The translations under genes were made by a program, and so were the position numbers. Positions 1 to 10,808 of a DNA stretch of 50,850 bases are shown here, piece by piece (within the stretch, counting starts at the first letter, position 1; each line of letters starts with the position of its first letter). Origin of the DNA: DSNY01 sp016861185 (GTDB lineage: Bacteria > Pseudomonadota > Gammaproteobacteria > Burkholderiales > Burkholderiaceae_F); assembly GCA_030263275.1 (NCBI GenBank), contig SZOR01000017.1:1-50850 (forward strand), given 5' to 3'. Below the pieces are notes generated by a model. It did no database searches and was not told where the DNA came from. It saw nothing but the letters and a program-made list of their open reading frames with translations.

Positions 1-219
1 GAGCCGATCGGCGACCGCGCGGAAAATGTCGTCGCGCTCCGCGCGATCGTCGCCGGGCACGCGAACCTTGATCAGTTCGTGCGCGGTCAGGGCGCGGTCG
101 ATTTCCTTGACGACGGCGTCGGTCAGCCCGCTCGCGCCCAGCAGTACCACCGGATCGAGGCGGTGCGCCGCGCCCTTGAGTTGCTGCCGTTGTTTCGGCG
201 TCAGTTCGATTTCCGCCAT
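1..219 (-). CDS. yhbY: YhbY/CRS1-type RNA-binding protein, C-terminus cut by window edge
   Basis: Small RNA-binding protein of the CRM (CRS1-YhbY) family, which associates with the large ribosomal subunit precursor in bacteria. The 73 visible residues begin MAEIELTPKQRQQLKGAAH and contain the family's early LDPVVLLGASGLTDAVVKEI stretch, followed by a HELIKVRVPG segment. The reading frame is still open at base 1, so the last 20 or so residues are missing. It is divergent from rlmE, with a 51-base gap between the two starts. The yhbY/rlmE/ftsH arrangement is conserved in beta- and gammaproteobacteria, which supports the call. Confidence 0.9.
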   Translation of the reverse strand, partial: MAEIELTPKQRQQLKGAAHRLDPVVLLGASGLTDAVVKEIDRALTAHELIKVRVPGDDRAERDDIFRAVADRL

Positions 220-270
220 CTCCGGCTCCCGTTTGAAACTAGTCTAGCCTTCGATCGACCGATCGCTGCC

Positions 271-921
271 ATGCCGACCGCGAAGAAGAAGCATCGCTCG
301 AATCCCGAGTGGATCCGGCGTCACCTCACCGATCCTTTCGTGAAGGCGGCGACCAAACACGGCTATCGCGCCCGTTCCGCGTACAAGCTCGTGGAGATCG
401 ACGATCGCGACAAGCTGCTGAAGCCAGGCAGCGTCGTGATCGATCTGGGTGCGGCGCCGGGAAGCTGGACCCAGGTCGTGCGCGAGCGGCTGACGGACCG
501 CCAAGGGGTGGTGCGCGGCCGCATCATCGCGCTCGACGTGCTGCCGATGGATCCGCTGCCCGACGTGACCTTCATTCAGGGCGATTTCCGTGAAGCCGAC
601 GTCGAAGCGCAGCTCGTGGCCGCGCTCGATGGCGAACGCGCCGACGTGATCCTGTCGGACATGGCCCCCAATCTTTCGGGCATCGCCGCCGTCGACGCGG
701 CGCGCAGCGGCCACCTGTGCGAGCTGGCGCTCGCGTTCGCCCAGGCGCATCTGAAGCCGGGCGGTGCGCTGCTGGTCAAGGCCTTCCAGGGCAGCGGCTA
801 CAGCCAGTTCGTCGAGGCGCTCAAGAAGACCTTCACGAACGTCGTCGTGCGCAAGCCCGCCGCGTCGCGCGACAGCTCGAGCGAAACCTACCTGCTCGCG
901 CGGGGTCTGAAACAGCGTTGA
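271..921 (+). CDS. rlmE: 23S rRNA 2'-O-methyltransferase (U2552), RlmE/FtsJ
   Basis: SAM-dependent methyltransferase that modifies U2552 of 23S rRNA during late 50S assembly. The 216 residues are close to the E. coli length (209). The SAM-binding motif VIDLGAAPGSW lies near residues 56-66. The catalytic tetrad expected from E. coli RlmE is present as K39, D130 (LSDMAPN), K170 (LLVKAFQG) and E205 (SSETYLLA). The ATG at 271 was chosen because it gives the usual short basic N-terminus, whereas the open frame extends upstream through the divergent yhbY gene. The gene lies 177 bases before ftsH, the standard order. Confidence 0.96.
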   Translation: MPTAKKKHRSNPEWIRRHLTDPFVKAATKHGYRARSAYKLVEIDDRDKLLKPGSVVIDLGAAPGSWTQVVRERLTDRQGVVRGRIIALDVLPMDPLPDVTFIQGDFREADVEAQLVAALDGERADVILSDMAPNLSGIAAVDAARSGHLCELALAFAQAHLKPGGALLVKAFQGSGYSQFVEALKKTFTNVVVRKPAASRDSSSETYLLARGLKQR

Positions 922-962
922 ACTGAGGGTTTGCCAAGGGGCGCATTCGATCGCTGCAAGCC

Positions 963-992
963 CTTGAAAAAGCAGGGTGATCGCCCCCATCT
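963..992 (+). promoter_or_regulatory. Sigma-32 (heat-shock) promoter for ftsH
   Basis: CTTGAAA at 963-969 and CCCCATCT at 985-992 are separated by 15 bases. Both elements match the sigma-32 consensus (CTTGAAA, 11-16 bases, CCCCATNT) essentially perfectly. The promoter lies about 105 bases upstream of the ftsH start. FtsH degrades sigma-32 in E. coli and is itself heat-shock induced, so a heat-shock promoter here fits. A TAGAAT box at 1044-1049 could be a second, vegetative -10, but it has no clear -35. Confidence 0.8.
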
Positions 993-1098
993 GCGGGCAT
1001 GTTTCGATGCCGCCTCGGATGGGCCTGCAGGTGCGATTGGGCCTAGAATCCGAGCCATCCGTCCGCTGCCGGTTGCGGACCTCGTCGGGAGTCGTGTC

Positions 1099-3000
<1,902 letters not shown>

Positions 3001-3020
3001 GCGCAGCCGAAGCGTTCCCG

Positions 3021-3050
3021 AACGCCCGCGCAAGCGGGCGTTTGCATTTT
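3021..3050 (+). terminator. Rho-independent terminator after ftsH
   Basis: A perfect 9-bp stem AACGCCCGC/GCGGGCGTT (3021-3029 and 3034-3042) with a GCAA tetraloop is followed by TGCATTTT. It sits 20 bases past the ftsH stop and next to the end of the convergent HDOD gene. No run of A precedes the stem, so it should work mainly rightward. Confidence 0.85.
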
Positions 3051-4417
3051 CAGACTTCGCCGCCGAGCTGGGTCGCGCCCGCGGCCCAGTCGGCCGCTTC
3101 GGCATACAGCGCGGCGGCCTTGTCGCGGTTCAGCTCGAGCTTCGCGCAGGCCGCTTCCTGCCGCGCGTCGTCCCCGGTTTCGAGCGCGAGCGCGAGGTCG
3201 AGATAGGACCGCCACGGACCGCTTTCGGCGATCAGCGCGTCGATCGTCTGCGCGGGCAGCAGCGGCATCAGCGCGAGCGCCGATTCCAGCGGCACGTTCA
3301 GCAGCAGATCGAGCAGCGAAAACGCGCCGGTGACGAACAGCGCTTCGGGCGGATCGGTGCGGCTGCGCGCGATCGCGACCAGCTCGAGCAGGCGCCCGCG
3401 CACGAGCGCCGTCTCGTGCAGCGCGCGCGCCAGCGGCACGCTGCCCGCGCTCGACAGCAGCAGCACCGCGAGCCAGCGGTACAGTTCGCGCGTGCCCAGC
3501 ATCATCACCGCTTCCTGCAGCGAACCGATCGAACGCCCCAGCCCGTAGGCCGCGCTGCCCAGAATCCGCATCAGCCGGTACGACAGCGTGACGTCGGCCT
3601 TGAACAGTTCGGCGATGTCGCGCGGCGGCCGGCCGGCGGTCAGCGCCGAGAGGATGTTGGCGATCGTCACCGTCTGCACCGACGCCTGGCCGGTGCGCTG
3701 CGCCGCGGCCTGCGCGTACGCGCCGCACGCGTAATCGGCGCCTTTCTGCAAGGCGGCCGCAACGTCCTCGAACGAACGCAGATTCGTGACGATGCGGCCC
3801 TGCCCGGGAATCGCCCGCTGCGCGGGTCCGCTCGGCGCGCCGCGGGCGCCCCCGGCGGCGTTGATCACGACGAACTCGGGCGGCGGCTCGACCAGCGCAA
3901 TCTCCGGCGCGAGCGCGATCTTCAGGTCTTGGCTGCGCAGGATCGACAGCACGACCGGCGCCTCGGTGCCGAGCGCGTCGAGCGTGATTCCGTCGAGCGC
4001 GACGATCGCGCCGCGCGGGAGCTGGGCGAGCGCGGCGCTGTGGCGCAGCGTGGCCGGCGGCAGATTCAGCACCGCGGTGCGCGGCGCCCGCACCACCGCC
4101 TGCGCGGCCTGCGCGAACGCGAAGTCGAGCGTCTCCTGCAGCGCGCGCTGCGCGTGCGTGCGGCGCAGCCGCTCGGCGGCCCAGGGGGAAAGCCGCAGGT
4201 CCCAGCCCCCGATCGCGCCGCGACGGTCGAGCAGCGGACGGCGTGCGACGAGCCGCCACGGCTGCGCGAGGTCGGCGCTCGGCGCGCGCGGCGCGACCGC
4301 CGGCGGTGCGGCTCTGCCCGCGGCGGGTGCGGCTTCTCTCTTCGCTTCGTTCTTCTCGCCGTTCTTCGCGGCGTCCGGTGCCCGTTGGCCCCAGCGCGCA
4401 AGCAGTTGTCGCAGCAT
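3050..4417 (-). CDS. Degenerate EAL plus HDOD domain signalling protein
   Basis: A 455-residue protein of the YuxH-like architecture: an Ala/Pro-rich N-terminal linker (about 15-50), an EAL-like phosphodiesterase fold (about 52-215), then an HDOD domain (about 230-430) that begins near VQTVTIANILSALTAGRPP and continues through DVTLSYRLMRILGSAAYGL. The catalytic EAL signature is absent; the strand where it should sit reads AVLNLPP, and metal-binding acidic motifs are missing. It is therefore probably a c-di-GMP receptor or scaffold rather than an active hydrolase. It lies opposite in strand between ftsH and folP, interrupting a run that is usually contiguous. No output domain or TM segment is visible. 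Its exact partner cannot be read from the sequence. Confidence 0.8.
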   Translation of the reverse strand: MLRQLLARWGQRAPDAAKNGEKNEAKREAAPAAGRAAPPAVAPRAPSADLAQPWRLVARRPLLDRRGAIGGWDLRLSPWAAERLRRTHAQRALQETLDFAFAQAAQAVVRAPRTAVLNLPPATLRHSAALAQLPRGAIVALDGITLDALGTEAPVVLSILRSQDLKIALAPEIALVEPPPEFVVINAAGGARGAPSGPAQRAIPGQGRIVTNLRSFEDVAAALQKGADYACGAYAQAAAQRTGQASVQTVTIANILSALTAGRPPRDIAELFKADVTLSYRLMRILGSAAYGLGRSIGSLQEAVMMLGTRELYRWLAVLLLSSAGSVPLARALHETALVRGRLLELVAIARSRTDPPEALFVTGAFSLLDLLLNVPLESALALMPLLPAQTIDALIAESGPWRSYLDLALALETGDDARQEAACAKLELNRDKAAALYAEAADWAAGATQLGGEV

Positions 4418-4427
4418 CGTGGTCCTC

Positions 4428-4445
4428 GTGACGCGTCACTAGAAT
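4428..4445. promoter_or_regulatory. 12-bp palindrome abutting a -10 box, HDOD/folP divergent region
   Basis: GTGACGCGTCAC (4428-4439) is a perfect palindrome directly followed by TAGAAT (4440-4445), a good -10 sequence for folP. No convincing -35 lies at the right distance, which would be consistent with an activator-dependent or otherwise controlled promoter. The palindrome also lies just upstream of the leftward HDOD gene start (4417). The regulator is not identifiable. Confidence 0.4.
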
Positions 4446-4474
4446 GCAGGCTTCGCTATCGGCTGGCAAGCGCG

Positions 4475-5328
4475 GTGGATCAAAGTGTTTCGGGCGCGCG
4501 TTGGGCGTGCCGCGGTCGGGTTTTCGACCTCGCGCGCCCACTCGTGATGGGCATCGTGAACGTCACGCCCGACTCGTTTTCGGACGGCGGGCGGTTCTTC
4601 GACTTCGAGCGTGCGCTGGCGCACGGCGAGCGGCTGATCGCCGAAGGCGCCGATCTGCTCGACATCGGCGGCGAGTCGACGCGGCCCGGCGCGGCCGGGG
4701 TCGGCGTCGACGAGGAACTGGCGCGCGTGATCCCGCTGGTGTGCACGCTGCGCGAACGCGGGGTTCCGATTTCGATCGACACGAGCAAACCCGAGGTGAT
4801 GCGCGCCGCGCTGGCCGAGGGCGCGGCGGTCGTCAACGACGTGCGCGCGCTGCGCGCCGGTGGCGCGCTCGAAGCCGTCGCCGCGTCCGACTGCGGCATC
4901 GTGCTGATGCACATGCAGGGCGAACCGCGCACGATGCAGCTCGCTCCGCACTACGACGACGTCGTGCGCGAAGTCGGCGACTTCCTGCGCGCGCGCCGCG
5001 ATGCGCTGGTGGCCGCGGGCGTGGCGCGCGAGCGCATCGCGCTCGACCCCGGCTTCGGCTTCGGCAAGACCGTCGCCCACAACTTCGCGCTGCTCGCGCG
5101 GCTGCATGAACTGACCGCGCTCGGGCAGCCTTTGCTCGCCGGGCTGTCGCGCAAGTCGATGCTCGGCCACGCGACCGGGCGCGCCGTCGACGAACGCGTG
5201 CACGGCTCGGTCGCCGCGGCGCTGCTGGCCGTGCAGCGCGGAGCGCGTATCGTGAGGGTGCACGACGTGGCCGCGACGCGCGATGCGCTGGCGGTCTGGC
5301 AGGCGGTCATCCAACAGGGAGAGGGGCA

Positions 5329-5332
<4 letters not shown>
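4475..5332 (+). CDS. folP: Dihydropteroate synthase
   Basis: Condenses 6-hydroxymethyl-7,8-dihydropterin pyrophosphate with p-aminobenzoate in folate synthesis; it is the sulfonamide target. The TIM-barrel protein shows the two family signatures: PLVMGIVNVTPDSFSDGG near the N-terminus and LLDIGGESTRPGA further on. Pterin-site elements IDTSKPEV, VVNDV, DPGFGFGKT and GLSRKSMLG follow. The GTG at 4475 is proposed as the start (285 residues) because no ATG precedes the conserved VMGIVNVTP motif in a sensible position, though upstream ribosome-binding complementarity is weak. The stop overlaps the glmM start (GTGA), implying translational coupling. Confidence 0.93.
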
Positions 5333-6678
<1,346 letters not shown>

Positions 6679-6772
6679 ACGCCGTCGCTGCCTGCGACCG
6701 CGACGGCGGTCCGCGACGGTCTTGTGACAGCGCGTCCCTCGGCACGACCGCCGTGTTGGCGGCGGGCCGGAC

Positions 6773-6806
6773 TTGTCACCGAAGCGTCACATGCGCTTCA
6801 TAGACT
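6773..6806 (+). promoter_or_regulatory. Pho box and -10 element upstream of pstS
   Basis: TTGTCAC (6773-6779), the spacer CGAA, and GCGTCAC (6784-6790) form two 7-mers repeated with the 11-base period typical of PhoB sites. Ten bases further on, TAGACT (6801-6806) is positioned as the -10, the layout expected when PhoB replaces the -35. The pstS ATG follows 50 bases downstream. PhoB itself is encoded at 11537-12232 in the same gene run. Confidence 0.75.
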
Positions 6807-6855
6807 TCGTGCCGTGAGACGAACAGTCCTCAGCCAACTTCGACCCGAGGTGACC

Positions 6856-7893
6856 ATGAAGCTTCCTTCGATCCAGACCTTCGCCGCCGCGTTCGCGCTG
6901 GCCGGCGCTTTCGGCGCTGCAGCCGCGCAGGACGTGACCGGCGCCGGCGCGACGTTTCCGGCGCCGCTGTACGCCAAATGGGCCGACGCCTACCACAAGG
7001 CCACCGGCACGCGCGTGAACTACCAGTCGGTCGGCTCGGGCGCGGGACTGCGCCAGATCCGCGGCAAGACGGTGGACTTCGGTGCATCCGACATGCCGCT
7101 GACCGACGAGGAGTTGGCGAAGGACGGCCTGATGCAGTTCCCGACGGTGATCGGCGGCGTCGTGCCGGTCGTGAACCTGAAGGGCATCGACACGCGCCAG
7201 CTTCGGCTGACCGGCGCCGTGCTCGGCAACATCTACCTCGGCAAGATCACCAGGTGGAACGACCCGGCGATCGCCTCGCTGAACCCGGGGCTCAAGCTGC
7301 CCGACACGGCGATCGCGGTCGTGCGGCGCGCGGACGGTTCGGGAACGACCTTCATCTTCACGAACTACCTGTCGAAGGTGAACGCGGAGTGGAAGTCCAA
7401 GGTCGGCGAAGGCACCGCGGTCAACTGGCCGACCGGCGCGGGCGGCAAGGGCAACGAAGGTGTGGCCGCGTTCGTGCAGCGGCTGCCGAACTCGATCGGC
7501 TATGTCGAATACGCGTACGCCAAGCAGAACAAGATGACCTACGCGCTGCTGCAGAACGCGGCGGGCAACTTCGTCGCGCCGGACGACGCCACGTTCAAGG
7601 CGGCCGCCGCGGGCGCCGAGTGGCAGAAGTCCTTCTATCAGATCCTGACCAACCAACCGGGCAAGGACGCGTGGCCGATCACCGGCGCGACGTTCATCAT
7701 GATGCAGCTCAAGCAGGACAAGCCGCAGCAGGCCGCCGCGTCGCTGCGCTTCTTCGACTGGGCGTTCAAGAACGGCGACAAGATGGCGGAAGAACTCGAC
7801 TACGTGCCGTTGCCCGACAGCGTGAAGGCGATGATCCGCAAGGCGTGGGCGAAGATCACCGACGACGCAGGCAGGTCGGTATCTCCGCTGTAA
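6856..7893 (+). CDS. pstS: Phosphate ABC transporter, periplasmic phosphate-binding protein
   Basis: High-affinity periplasmic phosphate receptor of the Pst transporter. The 345 residues begin with a Sec signal peptide (cleavage expected near AAAAQ-D, residues 21-25). The mature start DVTGAGATFPAPLYAKWA is diagnostic of PstS. Phosphate-contacting segments are visible as GATFPAPLY, SVGSGAGLRQI, DFGASDMPL and RRADGSGTTFIFTNYLS. ATG 6856 is preceded by GAGG; an open frame upstream to 6724 lacks any signal-peptide logic and is rejected. It is the first gene of pstSCAB-phoU-phoBR and sits behind the Pho box. Confidence 0.97.
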   Translation: MKLPSIQTFAAAFALAGAFGAAAAQDVTGAGATFPAPLYAKWADAYHKATGTRVNYQSVGSGAGLRQIRGKTVDFGASDMPLTDEELAKDGLMQFPTVIGGVVPVVNLKGIDTRQLRLTGAVLGNIYLGKITRWNDPAIASLNPGLKLPDTAIAVVRRADGSGTTFIFTNYLSKVNAEWKSKVGEGTAVNWPTGAGGKGNEGVAAFVQRLPNSIGYVEYAYAKQNKMTYALLQNAAGNFVAPDDATFKAAAAGAEWQKSFYQILTNQPGKDAWPITGATFIMMQLKQDKPQQAAASLRFFDWAFKNGDKMAEELDYVPLPDSVKAMIRKAWAKITDDAGRSVSPL

Positions 7894-7906
7894 CCCGCAA
7901 CGTCGC

Positions 7907-7931
7907 GCGGGCCGGCGTCATGCCGGCCCGC
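7907..7931 (+). terminator. Intercistronic hairpin between pstS and pstC
   Basis: A perfect 10-bp GC stem GCGGGCCGGC/GCCGGCCCGC (7907-7916, 7922-7931) with loop GTCAT is followed by TTCGTTTG, a poor U-tract. It starts 14 bases past the pstS stop. The likely role is partial termination or protection of the 3' end, giving more PstS than membrane components. Confidence 0.6.
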
Positions 7932-7962
7932 TTCGTTTGTCGACGGTCCCGGAAGGGGCGCC

Positions 7963-8964
7963 ATGGACGCTACTATCTCGACGACAACAACACGGATCCG
8001 GGACCAGGTGATGCGGAGTCCGCGGCGGCCGGCAGGGCGGGCCGGCGATCTCTTCTTTGCGGGCCTTGTACGCGCGGCGGCGGTCGTCACGCTGCTGCTG
8101 CTGGTCGGCATCATCGTTTCGCTGCTCGCCGGCGCCTGGCCGTCGATCCAGCATTTCGGGCTGCGCTTCCTGTGGACCTCGGAATGGGATCCGGTACAGG
8201 AGCGCTTCGGCGGGCTGGTGATGATCTACGGCACGCTCGCGACCTCGCTGATCGCCTTGCTGATCGCGGTGCCCGTGAGCTTCGGCATCGCGCTGTTCCT
8301 CACCGAGCTGTCGCCGCGCTGGCTCAAGCGTCCGCTCGGAACGGCGATCGAACTGCTCGCGGCGATTCCGAGCATCGTCTACGGCATGTGGGGCCTGCTG
8401 GTTTTCGCGCCGCTGCTCGCGCAGTACGTGCAGCAGCCGCTGCAGGCGGGGTTCGGCGACGTGCCGCTGCTGGGAGCGCTTTTCTCCGGCCCGCCGGTGG
8501 GCATCGGCATCCTGTCGGCGGGCATCATCCTCGCGATCATGATCATCCCGTTCATCGCCGCGGTGATGCGCGACGTTTTCGAGGTGACGCCGCCGCTGCT
8601 GAAGGAGTCCGCGTACGGCGTGGGTGCGACGACGTGGGAGGTCGTCAGCCGAGTCGTGCTGCCGTACACGAAGGCGGGCGTGATCGGCGGCATCATGCTC
8701 GGGCTCGGGCGGGCGCTCGGCGAGACGATGGCGGTGACCTTCGTCATCGGCAACTTCAACCAGCTGGAGAGCCTGTCGCTGTTCGAGGCGGCCAACTCGA
8801 TCACCTCCGCGCTGGCCAACGAGTTCGCCGAGGCCACGCCCGGGCTGCACGAGGCCTCGCTGATCTACCTCGGGTTGGTTCTGTTCTTCATCACCTTCGT
8901 CGTGCTGGCGGCGTCGAAGCTGCTGCTGCTGCGGCTGGCTAAGCGTGAAGGGGCGCGCGCATGA
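7963..8964 (+). CDS. pstC: Phosphate ABC transporter permease PstC
   Basis: One of two inner-membrane permeases of the Pst phosphate importer. The 333-residue protein has six predicted TM segments: the first near VRAAAVVTLLLLVGIIVSLLA (about 45-65), the last near LGLVLFFITFVVLAASKLLLL. The cytoplasmic EAA-type loop that docks the ATPase appears as GRALGETMAVTFVIGN. Conserved segments include AAIPSIVYGMWGL and VMRDVFEVTPPLLKESAYGVGATTWE, the latter split over the loop. A GGAAGGGG sequence precedes the ATG. The stop overlaps the pstA start (ATGA). Confidence 0.96.
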   Translation: MDATISTTTTRIRDQVMRSPRRPAGRAGDLFFAGLVRAAAVVTLLLLVGIIVSLLAGAWPSIQHFGLRFLWTSEWDPVQERFGGLVMIYGTLATSLIALLIAVPVSFGIALFLTELSPRWLKRPLGTAIELLAAIPSIVYGMWGLLVFAPLLAQYVQQPLQAGFGDVPLLGALFSGPPVGIGILSAGIILAIMIIPFIAAVMRDVFEVTPPLLKESAYGVGATTWEVVSRVVLPYTKAGVIGGIMLGLGRALGETMAVTFVIGNFNQLESLSLFEAANSITSALANEFAEATPGLHEASLIYLGLVLFFITFVVLAASKLLLLRLAKREGARA

Positions 8965-9836
8965 GCGCCGTTCTGCCCGGCCGCTCGACGGTCAACCGGC
9001 TGCCGATGCACCGCAGGCGCAAGGCGATCAACTTCGTTGCGCTGTCGCTGTCGCTCGTGGCAATGGGCTTCGGTCTGTTCTGGCTGATCTGGATCCTGTT
9101 CGAGACGATCTACCTCGGCGTCGGCGGGTTGAACTGGGCGACCTTCACGCAGTCGACGCCGCCGCCGAACGCCGAAGGCGGCGGACTGGCCAACGCGATC
9201 GTCGGCTCGGGCGTGATGGTCGCGCTTGCGACGCTGGTCGGCACGCCCATCGGCATCCTCGCCGGCATCTACCTCGCCGAGTACGGGCAGCGCACCTGGC
9301 TCGGTCACGCGACGCGCTTCATCAACGACATCCTGCTGTCGGCGCCGTCGATCGTGATCGGCCTGTTCGTCTACGCGATCGTCGTCGCGAAGACTCGCAC
9401 GTTCTCGGGCTACGCCGGCGTGATCGCGTTGGCGCTGATCGTGATCCCGGTGGTCGTGCGCACCACCGAAAACATGCTGCAACTGATCCCCAACGCGCTG
9501 CGCGAAGCGGCGTTCGCGCTCGGCTCGCCCAAGTGGGTGGTGATCTCGCGCGTGACCCTGCGCGCGGCCAAGGCCGGCGTGGTCACCGGCGTGCTGCTGG
9601 CGCTGGCGCGCATCGCCGGCGAAACCGCGCCGCTGCTGTTCACCGCGCTGTCGAATCAGTTCTTCAGCCTGAATCTCGGCGAGCCGATGGCCAACCTGCC
9701 GGTGACGATCTTCAAGTTCGCGATGAGCCCGTTCTCCAACTGGCAGCAGATGGCGTGGGCGGGCGTCTTCCTGATCACGCTCGGCGTGCTGCTGCTCAAC
9801 ATCCTGGCACGCGTGCTGTTCCGCAAGAAGGACTGA
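8961..9836 (+). CDS. pstA: Phosphate ABC transporter permease PstA
   Basis: Second permease of the Pst importer, pairing with PstC and the ATPase PstB. The 291 residues contain about six TM segments and the EAA loop ending ALARIAGETAPLLFTA. The family pattern GTPIGILAGIYLAEYG and the LSAPSIVIGLFVY segment are clear. It overlaps pstC by 4 bases and is followed 5 bases later by pstB, so the three are translationally linked. The start MSAVLPGRSTVNRL is the one that overlaps the pstC stop. Confidence 0.96.
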   Translation: MSAVLPGRSTVNRLPMHRRRKAINFVALSLSLVAMGFGLFWLIWILFETIYLGVGGLNWATFTQSTPPPNAEGGGLANAIVGSGVMVALATLVGTPIGILAGIYLAEYGQRTWLGHATRFINDILLSAPSIVIGLFVYAIVVAKTRTFSGYAGVIALALIVIPVVVRTTENMLQLIPNALREAAFALGSPKWVVISRVTLRAAKAGVVTGVLLALARIAGETAPLLFTALSNQFFSLNLGEPMANLPVTIFKFAMSPFSNWQQMAWAGVFLITLGVLLLNILARVLFRKKD

Positions 9837-9841
9837 GACAC

Positions 9842-10621
9842 ATGGAAGCTGCGATTCCTCCGCAGGAGCGCGCCAAGATCACGGTGCGCGGGCTGAACTT
9901 CTACTACGGCAAGTTCCATGCGCTGAAGAACATCAACCTGGAGATCCCCGAGAAGAAGGTCACCGCCTTCATCGGACCGTCGGGCTGCGGCAAGTCGACG
10001 CTGCTGCGCGTGTTCAACCGGATGTTCGAGCTGTACCCGGAGCAGCGCGCCGAGGGCGAGGTCGTGATGGACGGCGAGAACCTGCTGACGACCAAGGAGG
10101 ACGTCGCGCTGATCCGCGCCAAGATCGGCATGGTCTTCCAGAAGCCCACGCCTTTTCCGATGTCGATCTACGACAACATCGCGTTCGGCGTGCGGCTGTT
10201 CGAGCGGCTGACCCGGTCCGAGATGGACGAGCGCGTCGAATGGGCGCTGCGCAAGGCGGCGCTGTGGAACGAGGTCAAGGACAAGCTCGCCCAGTCGGGC
10301 ACGAGCCTTTCGGGAGGGCAGCAGCAGCGGCTGTGCATCGCGCGCGGCATCGCCGTGCGGCCCGAGATCATCCTGTTCGACGAGCCGTGCTCGGCGCTCG
10401 ACCCGATCTCGACGGCGAAGATCGAGGAACTGATCGACGAGCTGAAGTCCGACTACACGGTCGCGATCGTCACGCACAACATGCAGCAGGCCGCGCGTGT
10501 GTCGGACTACACGGCTTACATGTACCTCGGCGAGATGGTGGAATTCGGCGAAACCGACCAGATCTTCATCAAACCGAAGCGGAAAGAGACCGAGGACTAC
10601 ATTACGGGCCGGTTCGGATGA
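9842..10621 (+). CDS. pstB: Phosphate ABC transporter ATP-binding protein PstB
   Basis: ATPase of the Pst importer. The 259-residue protein has Walker A GPSGCGKST, the Q-loop FQKPTPFPMSIYDN, ABC signature LSGGQQQRL, Walker B ILFDEPCSALDP and the H-loop IVTHNMQQA. It ends TEDYITGRFG. The stop codon lies inside the loop of a 14-bp inverted repeat, and the final codons plus stop (10601-10628) are repeated exactly at 10740-10767. This suggests that DNA was inserted at the gene's 3' end without changing the protein. Confidence 0.97.
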   Translation: MEAAIPPQERAKITVRGLNFYYGKFHALKNINLEIPEKKVTAFIGPSGCGKSTLLRVFNRMFELYPEQRAEGEVVMDGENLLTTKEDVALIRAKIGMVFQKPTPFPMSIYDNIAFGVRLFERLTRSEMDERVEWALRKAALWNEVKDKLAQSGTSLSGGQQQRLCIARGIAVRPEIILFDEPCSALDPISTAKIEELIDELKSDYTVAIVTHNMQQAARVSDYTAYMYLGEMVEFGETDQIFIKPKRKETEDYITGRFG

Positions 10622-10767
10622 AGCGGCCCGTAATGTAGCGGCGCAGACTCACGTGAGCGAAGCGAACGTTATGTCGAAGCCACTACATTCGCCGCGCCGT
10701 GGCGCGGCGCAGGGCCGTGCGGGCGTGGTCCGCACGGGCATTACGGGCCGGTTCGGATGAAGCGGCC
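10597..10767. repeat. Duplicated pstB tail flanking a 111-base structured insert
   Basis: A 28-base sequence at 10601-10628, containing the last codons and stop of pstB, recurs identically at 10740-10767, giving a 139-base period. The first copy is part of a perfect 14-bp inverted repeat (CTACATTACGGGCC at 10597-10610, its complement at 10625-10638, 14-base loop). The 111 bases between the copies hold further hairpins: CGCCGCGCC/GGCGCGGCG (10690-10709) and GTGCGG/CCGCAC (10717-10735). Removing 139 bases would leave a normal short pstB-phoU spacer. This looks like a small palindromic mobile or repeat element that duplicated its target, or a duplication followed by drift. Confidence 0.75.
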
Positions 10768-10808
10768 GCGCGCCGCCCCCGAACAAGGAGCCGTCGCAGG
10801 AGAAGGAC

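Noticed and set aside
6713..6730. A second Pho-box-like sequence (CTGTCAC-N4-CCGTCGC) on the reverse strand upstream of pstS
   Set aside because: It points toward the end of glmM with no leftward gene to control, and its second half-site is poor. It is probably chance, though an auxiliary PhoB site cannot be excluded.
10660..10680. AACGTTATG in the pstB-phoU insert considered as an integron attC fragment
   Set aside because: The sequence does not satisfy GTTRRRY, there is no paired RYYYAAC arm at a proper distance, and there is no integrase or cassette array nearby.
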